Notes under the pieces: generated by a model | What the model was told of the DNA's origin: nothing | The model's input: the letters and a program-made list of their open reading frames with translations, nothing else | The model's database searches: none | Made by a program: the position numbers and the translations under genes | Origin: Bacteroidaceae bacterium | GTDB lineage: Bacteria; Bacteroidota; Bacteroidia; Bacteroidales; Bacteroidaceae | Direction: 5' to 3' | Assembly (NCBI GenBank): GCA_017542145.1 | Contig: JAFXXQ010000023.1 | Coordinates: 62,001 to 126,000 of the forward strand | DNA: 64,000 bases | In this document: piece after piece, positions 1-8,642 of the stretch | How positions within the stretch are numbered: position 1 is the first letter of the stretch | How the letters are laid out: each line of letters begins with the position of its first letter

Positions 1-858
1 TCCATACTCCAAATAGGCTGTTTCAAACACGCGTTCGCGTGCCACGCCGTTGAAGTAATTGGGCTCGCGCGATGTGCCCGTCCACACTTGTGCAATATAG
101 CCGTCGCATGAGGCCAGCGAGGCCAGCGAGGCTTCAGGTGAAACAATCTGCCATTGGGCATAATTCAGTAGCGAGTGTGTGGGCACGTAGCACCGCACGT
201 TCATCCCTTTCTCCTTGCCGTATGCCTTGGCGTAGGTGAAAGCCTCGTCAAGAGCGCGGTAGTAGAGGTGGTATTTCAGCTTGTTGGAGAGGTATGTGTT
301 CTCTGCCGACTCGTGCTGCGGTCGCCAGGGGAAGCCGTAGTACTCCTGCCACTCGCGTTGGAACGCCTCGCTGTAGCCGCCGCGTGCCCAGAACTCGGGC
401 TCTTCCAGGAAGATGGCATCGATGCCCTCGTCAATAACCGGCTTGATGTGCTTCTCCTTGAAATACGCCAGATAGTTCATCGTCGGCACTATGTAGGGCA
501 CCATATGTCCGTGCCATATCGTGTCGCCGCGCATGGTCTTCTGTCCCTCGTCAAGGTGGAGACGGCCGTCCCATTGGCCGGTGAAATAGTCCTGATACTG
601 TCCCCAGGCTATACCTGTCATGAAGTGGGCCGTGTAGCCCCGTTCGCGCCACGACCTCACGCGCTCGCTGAAGGGATATCGGCGGTTGTCGTTGACGCCG
701 TACACCATGACGGCATCGGCCCGCACATCCGTTGCGGGTTTCCATTGGCCCGAGGTCTGGAACGTCGTCTTCTCGCGCTGGGCAGCCATCGGCAACGATG
801 CGGCGGATGCAAGGATAACGACCAGCAGGCTATGGATGATGAATGACTCTTTTCTCAT
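1..858 (-). CDS. Secreted glycosidase-like protein, N-terminal part only
   Basis: The frame starts at ATG 858 and is still open at base 1, so only the first 286 residues are visible. Residues 1-27 look like a signal peptide ending near PMAAQ. The mature part has a hydrophobic strand that ends in two adjacent glutamates (IDAIFLEEPEFW, E152 and E153), followed by aromatic-rich segments. That is the pattern of TIM-barrel glycosidases, where a catalytic acid sits at a strand end. I cannot assign a GH family, so the enzymatic role is inference. The gene starts 22 bp after the stop of the 411-residue gene on the same strand and may be co-transcribed with it. Confidence 0.75.
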   Translation of the reverse strand, partial: MRKESFIIHSLLVVILASAASLPMAAQREKTTFQTSGQWKPATDVRADAVMVYGVNDNRRYPFSERVRSWRERGYTAHFMTGIAWGQYQDYFTGQWDGRLHLDEGQKTMRGDTIWHGHMVPYIVPTMNYLAYFKEKHIKPVIDEGIDAIFLEEPEFWARGGYSEAFQREWQEYYGFPWRPQHESAENTYLSNKLKYHLYYRALDEAFTYAKAYGKEKGMNVRCYVPTHSLLNYAQWQIVSPEASLASLASCDGYIAQVWTGTSREPNYFNGVARERVFETAYLEYG

Positions 859-880
859 AAAATAATACGTCAGGCTTTTC

Positions 881-2116
881 TTATTTCTCTTTGGAGAGAT
901 AGAGCGATTGTTCCTGACCGGCATGTTCTCCGTCGGTTTCTTTCCAAACCAGCTCTATCTTGTTGCCGCTGCGATTGATGGTGGCGAAGTTGGCTCTGGG
1001 ATGGACTTCGCCCGCGGCTGCGGTTTTCTGGTTTTCAAGGCATGACTCCTCCAATGCCTTCAGGTATTCTTCCAGCTGCTTTTCCATGTCGGGCTTGGGG
1101 GTGATGTGGCTGCGATCCATCCTGAACGTGTAGTCGGGCTGACTATCGGTATAGAGCGTGTCGTCTCTCAAGTCCCATGTTCCGTTGGAAACATATGTGA
1201 GGTCAAGCCGTCCTATATAGGTGGGGTGTACCTGATGCTCGACGTACGTCTGGCAGTATGTGTGGTTGTCGCGGAACTCTATGCAGATATATTTGTCGTC
1301 TGTCGATTGGATAATCCACTTGCTTATGAGTTCACTCTCTTTTATGTTGCGGCCCATGCGCTCATTCGCCTTCACATATTGCTCAAGCTCCTCGTCTGTG
1401 ATGCCCATTGTGAATTTGCATTGATCGCTGAAATGCTGGATTACATCGGCAAACTCGTTGAACTGTTGCTGTCGGCTCCCGGCGTAGTTTAGGTAATAGA
1501 CGACCTCCTTGCTGGTGATTCTCTCCTTCACGAACTGGTGGATGTCGGTGGTGCCGTCCTCGCGTTCCAGCTGATGACGATAGAACGCCTCGGAGCTCAC
1601 TGGCTTCTTCCACTGTCGGGAGTGGTTGATGTAGTCGAAAATGGCGTGCCGGTCGGAGAAGAACTGATGGACCGCATCGATAAACGAGGCATTGTCGATG
1701 TTCTTCCACGACTCCTGGCTGCTGAGGAAAAGCCGCTCGCACGACTCGTCCAACAGGTATTGCGTCACCTCGTCGGAGTTGTTGGTGATGTAGTTCATGA
1801 CGTGTTCCAACGAATCGATGTTTAGCGAGTCTATTCTATCAAGATTCTCCAGCACGTATCGGGCTATGCTGGAGTTCGTCTCATCTTCCTTGCCCCAGTT
1901 TCGGAGGGTCTCAATGCTTTTTTCCATGTCATGTATGACCATCATGGCCGTCTGTCGCCCGGCAGCTTTCTTAGCCTTCTCGTCCACATAATGGGCGGTT
2001 CCGAAGGTAAGGATTATGGATACGGTGGTAGCAAAGACGGTCATAAGCAGTTCCTTCAGCATTGCCAGCCACTTAACATCGCGCCCGAACTTGGGCATTC
2101 TGAATTTTGCGTTCAT
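881..2116 (-). CDS. Membrane-anchored protein of unknown function (411 aa)
   Basis: I do not recognise the family. A short basic N-terminus is followed by one hydrophobic helix at about residues 17-41, then a charged and probably helical region that continues as a large soluble domain. There is no cysteine lipobox and no cleavable signal, so the protein is probably anchored by one helix. The downstream part has no catalytic motif I can name; the last 100 residues look beta-rich with several tryptophan and tyrosine residues. A good Bacteroides-type promoter lies just upstream (2134-2164), and the preceding ABC gene is closed by a terminator, so this gene probably begins its own transcript, possibly shared with the secreted protein at 1-858. 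Confidence 0.8.
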   Translation of the reverse strand: MNAKFRMPKFGRDVKWLAMLKELLMTVFATTVSIILTFGTAHYVDEKAKKAAGRQTAMMVIHDMEKSIETLRNWGKEDETNSSIARYVLENLDRIDSLNIDSLEHVMNYITNNSDEVTQYLLDESCERLFLSSQESWKNIDNASFIDAVHQFFSDRHAIFDYINHSRQWKKPVSSEAFYRHQLEREDGTTDIHQFVKERITSKEVVYYLNYAGSRQQQFNEFADVIQHFSDQCKFTMGITDEELEQYVKANERMGRNIKESELISKWIIQSTDDKYICIEFRDNHTYCQTYVEHQVHPTYIGRLDLTYVSNGTWDLRDDTLYTDSQPDYTFRMDRSHITPKPDMEKQLEEYLKALEESCLENQKTAAAGEVHPRANFATINRSGNKIELVWKETDGEHAGQEQSLYLSKEK

Positions 2117-2133
2117 TTTTTTTATCTTTGCCG

Positions 2134-2164
2134 CAAAGGTACGTCAACTTTTTTGAATCACCAA
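2134..2164 (-). promoter_or_regulatory. Bacteroides-type promoter for the 411-aa gene
   Basis: Read on the minus strand, TACCTTTG (2134-2141) matches the -7 consensus TAnnTTTG, with TTG 20 bp upstream (2162-2164). It lies 18 bp before the start codon at 2116. Confidence 0.6.
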
Positions 2165-2198
2165 CAAAAAAAGACTCCAACAATCTGATTGTTGGAGT
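2165..2198 (-). terminator. Rho-independent terminator after the ABC ATPase gene
   Basis: ACTCCAACAAT (2174-2184) and ATTGTTGGAGT (2188-2198) form a perfect 11-bp stem with a 3-base loop. On the minus strand the stem is followed at once by a T-run (2165-2173). It ends the ABC ATPase transcript and overlaps the promoter of the next gene. Confidence 0.8.
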
Positions 2199-2212
2199 GT
2201 GGAGGAAATTTA

Positions 2213-2242
2213 TTTCCCCTGCGGATGTTCCCGCAGGGGAAA
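2213..2242 (-). terminator. Second hairpin 3' of the ABC ATPase gene
   Basis: TTTCCCCTGCGG (2213-2224) pairs perfectly with CCGCAGGGGAAA (2231-2242) around a 6-base loop, 10 bp after the ATPase stop codon. It has no long T-run on the minus strand, so it may protect the 3' end while the hairpin at 2174-2198 terminates. Confidence 0.55.
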
Positions 2243-2251
2243 ATCAGCAGG

Positions 2252-2932
2252 CTATAGGATGGTCTTTTCTACGACACGGCCGTCGTAGAGGTTGATGATG
2301 CGCGAGGCGTATCCGGCGTCGCGCTGGCTGTGGGTGACCATGACGACGGTGGTGCCGTCCTTCCAGAGCTCGGTCAGCATGTTCATCACCTCCTTGCCGT
2401 TGGTGCTGTCGAGGTTACCCGTGGGTTCGTCGGCGAGGATGAGCTTGGGGTGCGAGATGAGCGCCCGCGCGATGGCGACGCGTTGCTGCTGACCGCCCGA
2501 GAGCTGGTTGGGGAAGTGCTTGGCGCGGTGGCTGATGCCCATGCGGGTCATCATCTCCTTGGCGCGCTCGTGGCGCTCGGCGGGGGCGACGCCCATGTAC
2601 ATCAGCGGCAGCTCGATGTTCTCTTGCACATTCAGTTCCTCAATGAGGTTAAAGCTCTGGAAGACGAAACCGAGCAGGCCCTTGCGGATCTCCGTGCGCT
2701 GATCCTCGGTCATCGTCGAGACGTCCGTCCCGCCCAGCACGTAGGTGCCCTCGGTGGGGGTGTCGAGCAAGCCGAGGATGTTGAGCAGCGTTGATTTGCC
2801 GCAGCCCGACGGGCCCATGATGGCGACAAACTCGCCTTCGTTCACTTCGAGCGACACATCGTGGAGCGCCCAGGTTTCTACTTCTTCCGTACGGAAGACT
2901 TTCTTCACACTTCTTGTTTCAAGTAATGACAT
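2252..2932 (-). CDS. ABC transporter ATPase, MacB/LolD type
   Basis: The ATPase for export or lipoprotein-type transport, acting on the cytoplasmic face of FtsX/MacB-type permeases. At 226 residues it is a stand-alone nucleotide-binding domain. Visible motifs are Walker A GPSGCGKST (40-48), the Q-loop FQSFNLIEEL (91-100), the signature LSGGQQQ (144-150), Walker B LILADEP (164-170) with TGNLD following, and the switch histidine in MVTHSQRD. The Q-loop sequence and TGNLD are typical of the LolD/MacB subfamily. It is the only ATPase in the locus and lies downstream of three permease genes, so it probably serves all three, which is inference from context. Confidence 0.93.
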   Translation of the reverse strand: MSLLETRSVKKVFRTEEVETWALHDVSLEVNEGEFVAIMGPSGCGKSTLLNILGLLDTPTEGTYVLGGTDVSTMTEDQRTEIRKGLLGFVFQSFNLIEELNVQENIELPLMYMGVAPAERHERAKEMMTRMGISHRAKHFPNQLSGGQQQRVAIARALISHPKLILADEPTGNLDSTNGKEVMNMLTELWKDGTTVVMVTHSQRDAGYASRIINLYDGRVVEKTIL

Positions 2933-2938
2933 AATAAT

Positions 2939-3120
2939 TAAAAATTAAAAATTAAAAATGGGAAAAACGTTGTTTTTAATGAAGAATGAAATAATCTTTT
3001 AATGAAGAATGAAAAATGAAAAATGAAGAATAAATAGCTTTGCCGACGGGAACGCCTGCGGAAGGGGAATAGCAGATTACAAAACATTTTATTTTTCATT
3101 CTTCATTTTTCATTTTTCAT
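2939..3120. repeat. Heptamer-armed inverted repeat between ATPase and permease 1
   Basis: The gap holds tandem 7-mers. ATTAAAA-type units lie at about 2943-2958. A left arm of four ATGAARA units lies at 3002-3029 and a right arm of four TTTTCAT/TCTTCAT units at 3093-3120. The two arms are reverse complements, so the 63 bp between them form the loop of a long hairpin. The same cassette recurs 3' of permease 2. Confidence 0.75.
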
Positions 3121-3133
3121 TGTGCGAAGCACA
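3121..3133 (-). other. Short stem-loop directly after the permease 1 stop codon
   Basis: TGTGC-GAA-GCACA abuts the stop codon at 3134. The identical loop follows permease 2 (6080-6092), and a changed but still paired form (GCGC-TTC-GCGC) follows permease 3 (8631-8641). Confidence 0.55.
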
Positions 3134-5611
3134 TTATTCGCTCTTGACGACGTCGGCGGGGTTTTCGCGTGCGGTGCGCCAGACGCGGCTGCCCACGCTG
3201 AGGGCGATGAGTGCGGCGGTGACGACGAGGATGGCGACGAAGACCCAGAGGGAGAGCGGCGTGCGCTTGACGTACTGCTCCAGCCAGCCGTGCATGATGA
3301 TGTAGCTGACCGTGAAGGCCACGAAGGCGCCGACGGCGAGGATGAGGCCGTACTCGCGGACGAACATGCCGAGGATGTCGCGGAGCTTCGCCCCGTGAAT
3401 CTTGCGCAGGGCAATCTCCTTGCGGCGCTGGCGGCAGGCAAGGGTGATGATGCTATAGACGCCGAAGACGGCCACGAGCACAGCCACGATGCTGACGATG
3501 GTCATCAGCAGGGCGAGGTTGTCCTCGCTGCGCATCAGCTCCGCCCATTCGTCCTCGTGCCAGACGACGTCGAAGATCAAGTCGGGGTGTTCGTCAAGCA
3601 ACGCCGTCAGTTCCTTTTTCAGCTCGGCACGATGGGCAGGGTCGTAGTGCACGGCAATCTTGGAGTCCAGGAATGTCCAGGGAGCCAAACCGATGATATA
3701 AGGTTGGGCAGCCTGCGTAGGCGAGTCAAGGTAGAGGTCCTTGACGACAGCCTTCACGGTATAATGGCGCGCTTCGGGGGGATTGTCTCCATAGATGAAA
3801 TCCGTCGTGGAAATCTGCATCCCTACAGCCGACTCGACGCCCATCAGCTCGCGCGTCCGTTCCGTGATGGCCACTTCGCCGTCGAGCGGCCTTATCGGCA
3901 GCGAGCCTTCCACAACAGTCAGCCCGGACTCCGTCAGGTCGCTATTGAAGCTGATTAGCACCACGGGCATTCCCTCTTCCTTGATGCGGTCAAAGGACAT
4001 GTCGTTTGCCGTCTCGCCGTCGCGGTGCGGCAGCATCTTCACATCCTCCGTACCGCCGAACTTGCCGCCGAACGTTCCGCTGTACAGGCCGATGGCGTCC
4101 TCGCCTGCCCGCTTGACGCTGTGCACGTAGGGCAGCTTGCGGAGGCGGTCCATCAGTTCTGCATCTACCCCAAGCCTCTCATCGTTATAGAGCAGCTGTC
4201 CGAACATCTTTGGCACGTCGGGATGTTCGGGGTCGCGGGTGCCCGTCAGTTCAAAGTGCATGTGGCCTTTGATGTCGTAGCCCCAGTCGGTATTCTTCAT
4301 GAAGTAAAGCTGCTTAAGCATGAACGCGGCGCAACAGACGAGGGTGAGGCTCATGGCGAGCTGAACGCCTGTGCAGACTTTCGTGAAGGTGTTGTTCCGT
4401 CGTCCCCCGCCGGGCATGAGGGAGCGGCGGATGGTGTTACGGCGCACCACCTCCACGCTCACGGTGGCGACGACGAGGCAGACGGCGGCGATGATGGCCA
4501 TGAAGAGCATGGCGCTACCCAGGATGTAGCCGCCCGCGAGGTCGATGCCGGCATACTGCGCAAAAACGTCCTTTACAACATACGTCATCACCAGGCCAAG
4601 CCCCAGCGCCATGATGAGCGTGAGCGACAGCTCCACGACGAACTGCGCGAGCAACATGCGCGGCCGGGCGCCGTGCACCATGCGAAGCGCCATCTCACGC
4701 TGGCGCCCGCGGACGCGGATGAGGAACAGCACAAGGAAGTTGATGAACACGCAGGCCACCAGCAGCACGCTCACCAGCTGGAAGAAGCGCAGGTGCTCGA
4801 GGCTGAGGTTGTCCTTATGGAGTGCGACACTTTTCAGATAACGGTTGGCGCGATGGATAGGGATGAGCTTGATTTCTCCCTTGCGCAGCGTTTCGTTGTC
4901 GATGGCGTTCAGCTTGGCCTCAAAGTCGCGGGGGTCGATGCCCTTCTTCAGCCGGACGAACTGCGATACTCCATAATCCTGCCCTTCTTCAACCGTTTCC
5001 ATCACGGGCATAAGGATTAACACGTCAAACGCCACGCAGGAATGGTGTAAGCCCTTGACAACGCCTTCCACAAGCCATCCGTCGAAATTCGCGTTAAACG
5101 GCTTGCCGACGGCACTCTCCACGCCGAAACGCTTGCGGGCATATTCGTCCGAAAGGAGGGTGCAGCCGAAATCCTTTTGTACGTCCGCATGAACCTCACC
5201 CTCAAGAAGGGGGATGGAAAACATGCTCATGAACTCCGTGTCGGCCTGTACGCAGCGTGCAGGCAGTTTGTAGCCGAACTTTTCGTTGTATGAGCTACCA
5301 AAAAAACAGACGGTAACGGCCTCCACTTCGGGGTATTCGTGGCGAAGGGCGATGCTCAGCCGTGCATAGGTAATAGGCACGCGGTAGGAGCTGTTCATTT
5401 CGCCGCATCCCTTATCCTGGACCATAAAGATGCGGTCGGCGCCCGGGTGGAAGTTGTCGAACGTATTCTCATACCTTATCCATACGCTGGAGAGGGCAAG
5501 GCAGACGAAGCCGACGGCGAGGCCGACGATGGAGATGACGCTTTGTGTCTTGTAACGCTCGAGGCTGCGGATGGCAACCGTGAGGTAGTGGGCTAATAAA
5601 CTTCTTTTCAT
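3134..5611 (-). CDS. ABC transporter permease, FtsX/MacB type (permease 1)
   Basis: An 825-residue inner-membrane permease with the duplicated MacB layout: one N-terminal helix (about 20-45), a periplasmic MacB core domain (about 50-275), three helices, a linker, one more helix (about 430), a second periplasmic domain, and three C-terminal helices (about 690-815). The cytoplasmic coupling motifs REMALRMVHGARP and RKEIALRKIHGAK mark the two FtsX units. It carries no ATPase domain, unlike E. coli MacB, and fits the separate ATPase downstream. Its first 30 residues and its last 130 are nearly the same as in permease 2, while the periplasmic domains differ greatly. Cargo is unknown; small-molecule efflux or lipoprotein traffic are both possible. 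Confidence 0.92.
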   Translation of the reverse strand: MKRSLLAHYLTVAIRSLERYKTQSVISIVGLAVGFVCLALSSVWIRYENTFDNFHPGADRIFMVQDKGCGEMNSSYRVPITYARLSIALRHEYPEVEAVTVCFFGSSYNEKFGYKLPARCVQADTEFMSMFSIPLLEGEVHADVQKDFGCTLLSDEYARKRFGVESAVGKPFNANFDGWLVEGVVKGLHHSCVAFDVLILMPVMETVEEGQDYGVSQFVRLKKGIDPRDFEAKLNAIDNETLRKGEIKLIPIHRANRYLKSVALHKDNLSLEHLRFFQLVSVLLVACVFINFLVLFLIRVRGRQREMALRMVHGARPRMLLAQFVVELSLTLIMALGLGLVMTYVVKDVFAQYAGIDLAGGYILGSAMLFMAIIAAVCLVVATVSVEVVRRNTIRRSLMPGGGRRNNTFTKVCTGVQLAMSLTLVCCAAFMLKQLYFMKNTDWGYDIKGHMHFELTGTRDPEHPDVPKMFGQLLYNDERLGVDAELMDRLRKLPYVHSVKRAGEDAIGLYSGTFGGKFGGTEDVKMLPHRDGETANDMSFDRIKEEGMPVVLISFNSDLTESGLTVVEGSLPIRPLDGEVAITERTRELMGVESAVGMQISTTDFIYGDNPPEARHYTVKAVVKDLYLDSPTQAAQPYIIGLAPWTFLDSKIAVHYDPAHRAELKKELTALLDEHPDLIFDVVWHEDEWAELMRSEDNLALLMTIVSIVAVLVAVFGVYSIITLACRQRRKEIALRKIHGAKLRDILGMFVREYGLILAVGAFVAFTVSYIIMHGWLEQYVKRTPLSLWVFVAILVVTAALIALSVGSRVWRTARENPADVVKSE

Positions 5612-5639
5612 TTTCTGTTCGATGGTTTTTTTAGCTCTG

Positions 5640-5673
5640 CAAAGATATAAGTGAATTATATAGACATTTGCAA
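5640..5673 (-). promoter_or_regulatory. Promoter of permease 1
   Basis: On the minus strand TATCTTTG (5640-5647) is a perfect -7 box. TTG at 5671-5673 lies 23 bp upstream. The spacing and flanks are the same as at permease 2 and the tolC-type gene. Confidence 0.7.
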
Positions 5674-5708
5674 GGAAAATGGACTTTTTCTGTTTTTGAC
5701 CGAAAATT

Positions 5709-5723
5709 GTTCAATTTCTGAAC
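5709..5723. promoter_or_regulatory. Palindromic operator candidate, copy 1
   Basis: GTTCAATTTCTGAAC, with GTTCA/TGAAC half-sites 5 bp apart. Its centre is 72.5 bp from the centre of the -7 box of permease 1. Copies 2 and 3 (8578-8592 and 14237-14251) have the same sequence, flanks and distance. Confidence 0.7.
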
Positions 5724-5762
5724 ACTTTTTTTGAGGAGTGACGCGGAAAAGGGAAGTTTTTA

Positions 5763-6079
5763 ATGAAAAATGAAGAATGAAAAATGAAAAATAAATAGCT
5801 CAGGCAGTAGCAAGCGCCCTGAAGGGGCAGAAAGCTTCCAGCCCAGGGCAACGCCCTGGGTTCCGTAGGCAACACATTCCGCCGCCCTGAAAGGGCAAAA
5901 GCATTGTCATGTAGAGCTTTTGCCCTTTCAGGGCGAAAGTTGCTCATGCCGTTTGTACCCAGGGCGTTGCCCTGGGCTGTGTGCTCTCTGCCCCTTCGGG
6001 GCGTTCCTTCCAATGCGGTTATCATACTTGCGGGATGAAAGAACATTTTATTTTTCATTCTTCATTTTTCATTTTTCAT
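5763..6079. repeat. Heptamer-armed cassette carrying a nested palindrome
   Basis: The left arm is four ATGAARA units (5763-5790) and the right arm four TTTTCAT-type units (6052-6079). Between them lies a palindrome of nested hairpins: GCCCAGGGCAACGCCCTGGG (5841-5860) pairs with 5958-5977, and CGCCCTGAAAGGGCAAAAGC (5883-5902) pairs with 5916-5935. The outer GCGCCCTGAAGGGGCAGA near 5815 pairs less perfectly with the end at about 6003. This fills most of the 481-bp gap between permeases 1 and 2. I see no gene in it. Confidence 0.8.
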
Positions 6080-6092
6080 TGTGCGAAGCACA
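6080..6092 (-). other. Short stem-loop directly after the permease 2 stop codon
   Basis: TGTGC-GAA-GCACA, identical to the loop after permease 1 and touching the stop codon at 6093. Confidence 0.55.
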
Positions 6093-8480
6093 TTATTCGC
6101 TTTTGATGACGTCGGCGGGGTTCTCGCGGGCGGTGCGCCAGACGCGGGCGCCCACGCAGAGGGCGATGAGCAGGGCGGTGGCGACGAAGATGCCGATGTA
6201 GAACAGCGGGCCGATGGTGATGCGCTTCAGGTACTGCTCCAGCCAGCCGTGCATGATAAGGTAGCCGACGGAGAAGGCCACGAAAGAACTGATGACGAGG
6301 ATAAGGCCGTACTCCTTGACGAACATCCCAAGGATGTCCTTTAGCTTTGCGCCGTGAATCTTACGCAGGGCAATCTCCTTGCGGCGCTGGCGGCAGGCGA
6401 GGGTGATGATGCTATAGACGCCAAAGACGGCAATCAGGATGGCCACGAGGGTGACGATGGTCAGCAGATGGCTGAGGTTCTGTTCGCTCTTCAGCATCTG
6501 GTGGAAAATCTCTTCTCCAAAGACTATTTTATACTTCACTTCGGGGAAGGGCTTCATCATCTCTGCAATCTGTTCCTCGACCTCGCGCTTCATGCCGTGA
6601 TGGTAGGCGATGTTGATGAGTCGTTTGTAGTAACGATCAGACCCGTCGAGGCGATGGAGGATCATAGGCTTAGGCTGAACGTGGAGGTCAAACGTCAGGA
6701 TGTCCTTGACGACGCAGGCCACCGTAGCCCTCGTGGGCGGATTTTGGTTCCAGTCGCGGGAATAGCTGTAGTAGATGGTCTTGCCGACTGCCTCCTTCAG
6801 CCCCAGCTGGTCGCGCAGGGATTCGCTGATAATGACCTCGCCTTCGTTCCACGACTCCTCCGTGGGCAACGTTCCTTCCAACACGCTGAAGCCGTAGATG
6901 GGATTGGCCGGGTCGTACACCCCATTATAGAAAGTGGTTTCCACCATTTCGCTCTCCAGCGTATTCCTGACCATGATTTCCATAATTTGTCTGTTGCCGG
7001 AGAAGAAATTGTTGCCCAGCATGATGTCGGTGACGGCGGGAAGGGCGGCCAGCTTGTTTTCTATATCGTTGTTCATGACAAACGCCTCCGCTTCCGATAT
7101 GTGGTTGGGGCCAGTCACGCTCACCTGATGCAAAGCACGGTCAGAGATCACCTCGAAGTGAATAGCCGCCGTGTCCTTGATGCGGGCGCCCATGTCGGTG
7201 TTGCGCATGAACCAGAGCTGGCGCAGCATCACCACGGCGCAGAAGACGAAGCAGAGGCTAACGGCGAGCTGTACGCCGATGCTGACGGACGAGAAGACGT
7301 GGCGGCGTGCGGCGGCGGGATTGATGGACGAGGAGAGCGTGCGTCGTCGCACCACCTCCACCGCGCCGAGGCTCAGCACGAGGCTAACGACGAGCACGCC
7401 CAGCATGATAAGAAGGGCACGACCCATGATGAAGCCCCCGCCCACGTGGATGTCGGCAAAGTCGGCAAAGACATCCTTCAGCGCAAACACTCCCAGCATG
7501 CCGAGCACGATGGCGCTGCCCAGCGTCACCAGCAGCTCGGTGGCGAACATCTCCACCAGCCCGCGATGGCTGGAGCCGTGCACCAGGCGCAGCGCCATCT
7601 CGCGCTTGCGGCCCCGCAGACGGTTCAGGTAAAGCGTCAGGTAATTGATAAGCGCGCAGGCGATGAGCAAGACGGATATAAGAAGGAACGCGCGCATGTG
7701 GGCATACGAGAGCTTTTTCTGCCGGTCGTACTGATGCAGTTCGTTCAGGGGAATGAGGCGGCCCTGGATGGGCTCGGCTCTTTCATAGGGGCGGTATTCG
7801 GCAATTTTCTGCTCGAACGAGGCGCGCACGTCGTCGCCCGGACAGAGCCGCACCAGGACAGACATATAGGCGGCGGGAAGCGTATAATAGTAGTCGTGCA
7901 TCCCTTCGATGAAGTCGAACTGGAACGTGGTGTGCGGGCCGAAGGCGCGCACGACGGCCACGACGGTCTTTTCCTCACCATCGACGATGAGCTTCTGCCC
8001 GACGGGGTCTTCCGTACCGAAGCGCTCACGGGCGTATTCATCCGTCAGCACCACGCTCTGTTCATCGAGATGCGCGCTGAACGTCGGGTCACCCTGAACA
8101 ATATCAAAAGGAAGGATGTCGAACAGCGACGTGTGCGCGATAAGCGACTTGCGCTGTTCCGCATCACCGTCGACATAGGCAGTCAGAATAGTGTACTTGC
8201 CCTTCGCCTCCACCTCGGGCCATTCATCCATCGTCGTGATAAGGCCGCCCGGGGCGAAACTCCAGAAATTCCCGCTTAATACGGCGCCGATGGCGTAGAG
8301 GTTCTTGTAGTCGGGGATGGAGGTGTTGTACGTGTTGTCGTAGCGCAGCCAGAGGGCCGAGAGCGAGAGGCAGACGAAGCCGACGGCGAGGCCGACGATG
8401 GAGATGATGCTTTGCGTCTTGTAGCGTTCGAGGTTGCGGATGGCAACCGTGAGGTAGTGGGCTAATAAACTTCTTTTCAT
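6093..8480 (-). CDS. ABC transporter permease, FtsX/MacB type (permease 2)
   Basis: A 795-residue paralogue of permeases 1 and 3 with the same layout: N-terminal helix, periplasmic core domain, three helices, central helix, second periplasmic domain and three C-terminal helices. The coupling motifs REMALRLVHGSSHRG and RKEIALRKIHGAK are present. The first 90 coding bases and about 120 bp of upstream DNA are almost identical to permease 1, including start codon context, promoter and palindrome. The middle helices instead resemble permease 3 more closely (for example the stretch around VRRRTLSSSI). This mosaic suggests duplication followed by local gene conversion. Substrate is unknown. Confidence 0.92.
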   Translation of the reverse strand: MKRSLLAHYLTVAIRNLERYKTQSIISIVGLAVGFVCLSLSALWLRYDNTYNTSIPDYKNLYAIGAVLSGNFWSFAPGGLITTMDEWPEVEAKGKYTILTAYVDGDAEQRKSLIAHTSLFDILPFDIVQGDPTFSAHLDEQSVVLTDEYARERFGTEDPVGQKLIVDGEEKTVVAVVRAFGPHTTFQFDFIEGMHDYYYTLPAAYMSVLVRLCPGDDVRASFEQKIAEYRPYERAEPIQGRLIPLNELHQYDRQKKLSYAHMRAFLLISVLLIACALINYLTLYLNRLRGRKREMALRLVHGSSHRGLVEMFATELLVTLGSAIVLGMLGVFALKDVFADFADIHVGGGFIMGRALLIMLGVLVVSLVLSLGAVEVVRRRTLSSSINPAAARRHVFSSVSIGVQLAVSLCFVFCAVVMLRQLWFMRNTDMGARIKDTAAIHFEVISDRALHQVSVTGPNHISEAEAFVMNNDIENKLAALPAVTDIMLGNNFFSGNRQIMEIMVRNTLESEMVETTFYNGVYDPANPIYGFSVLEGTLPTEESWNEGEVIISESLRDQLGLKEAVGKTIYYSYSRDWNQNPPTRATVACVVKDILTFDLHVQPKPMILHRLDGSDRYYKRLINIAYHHGMKREVEEQIAEMMKPFPEVKYKIVFGEEIFHQMLKSEQNLSHLLTIVTLVAILIAVFGVYSIITLACRQRRKEIALRKIHGAKLKDILGMFVKEYGLILVISSFVAFSVGYLIMHGWLEQYLKRITIGPLFYIGIFVATALLIALCVGARVWRTARENPADVIKSE

Positions 8481-8508
8481 TTTCTGTTCGATGGTTTTTT
8501 TAGCTCTG

Positions 8509-8542
8509 CAAAGATATAAGTGAATTTTATAGACATTTGCAA
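8509..8542 (-). promoter_or_regulatory. Promoter of permease 2
   Basis: TATCTTTG (8509-8516, minus strand) with TTG at 8540-8542, spacing 23 bp, a near copy of the permease 1 promoter. Confidence 0.7.
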
Positions 8543-8577
8543 GAAAAATGAACTTTTTCTGTTTTTGACCGAAAATT

Positions 8578-8592
8578 GTTCAATTTCTGAAC
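8578..8592. promoter_or_regulatory. Palindromic operator candidate, copy 2
   Basis: GTTCAATTTCTGAAC, centred 72.5 bp upstream of the -7 box centre of permease 2, exactly as in copies 1 and 3. Confidence 0.7.
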
Positions 8593-8601
8593 ACTTTTTA
8601 T

Positions 8602-8641
8602 TTTTCATTCTTCATTTTTCATTTTTCATTGCGCTTCGCGC
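8602..8641. repeat. Heptamer tract and stem-loop after permease 3
   Basis: Four TTTTCAT/TCTTCAT 7-mers (8602-8629) are followed by the stem-loop GCGC-TTC-GCGC (8631-8641), one base from the stop codon of permease 3 at 8643. No left arm is present here. The stem differs in sequence from those after permeases 1 and 2 but pairing is kept. Confidence 0.65.
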
Positions 8642-8642
8642 C

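Noticed and set aside
5711..6058. A 115-codon minus-strand frame between permeases 1 and 2
   Set aside because: It is composed of the nested palindrome and heptamer arms and has no similarity to proteins.
6354..8279. A 641-codon open frame on the plus strand opposite permease 2
   Set aside because: It is antisense to a clear FtsX permease, is rich in D, H, G and E as expected from the complement of this gene's codon use, and shows no domain.
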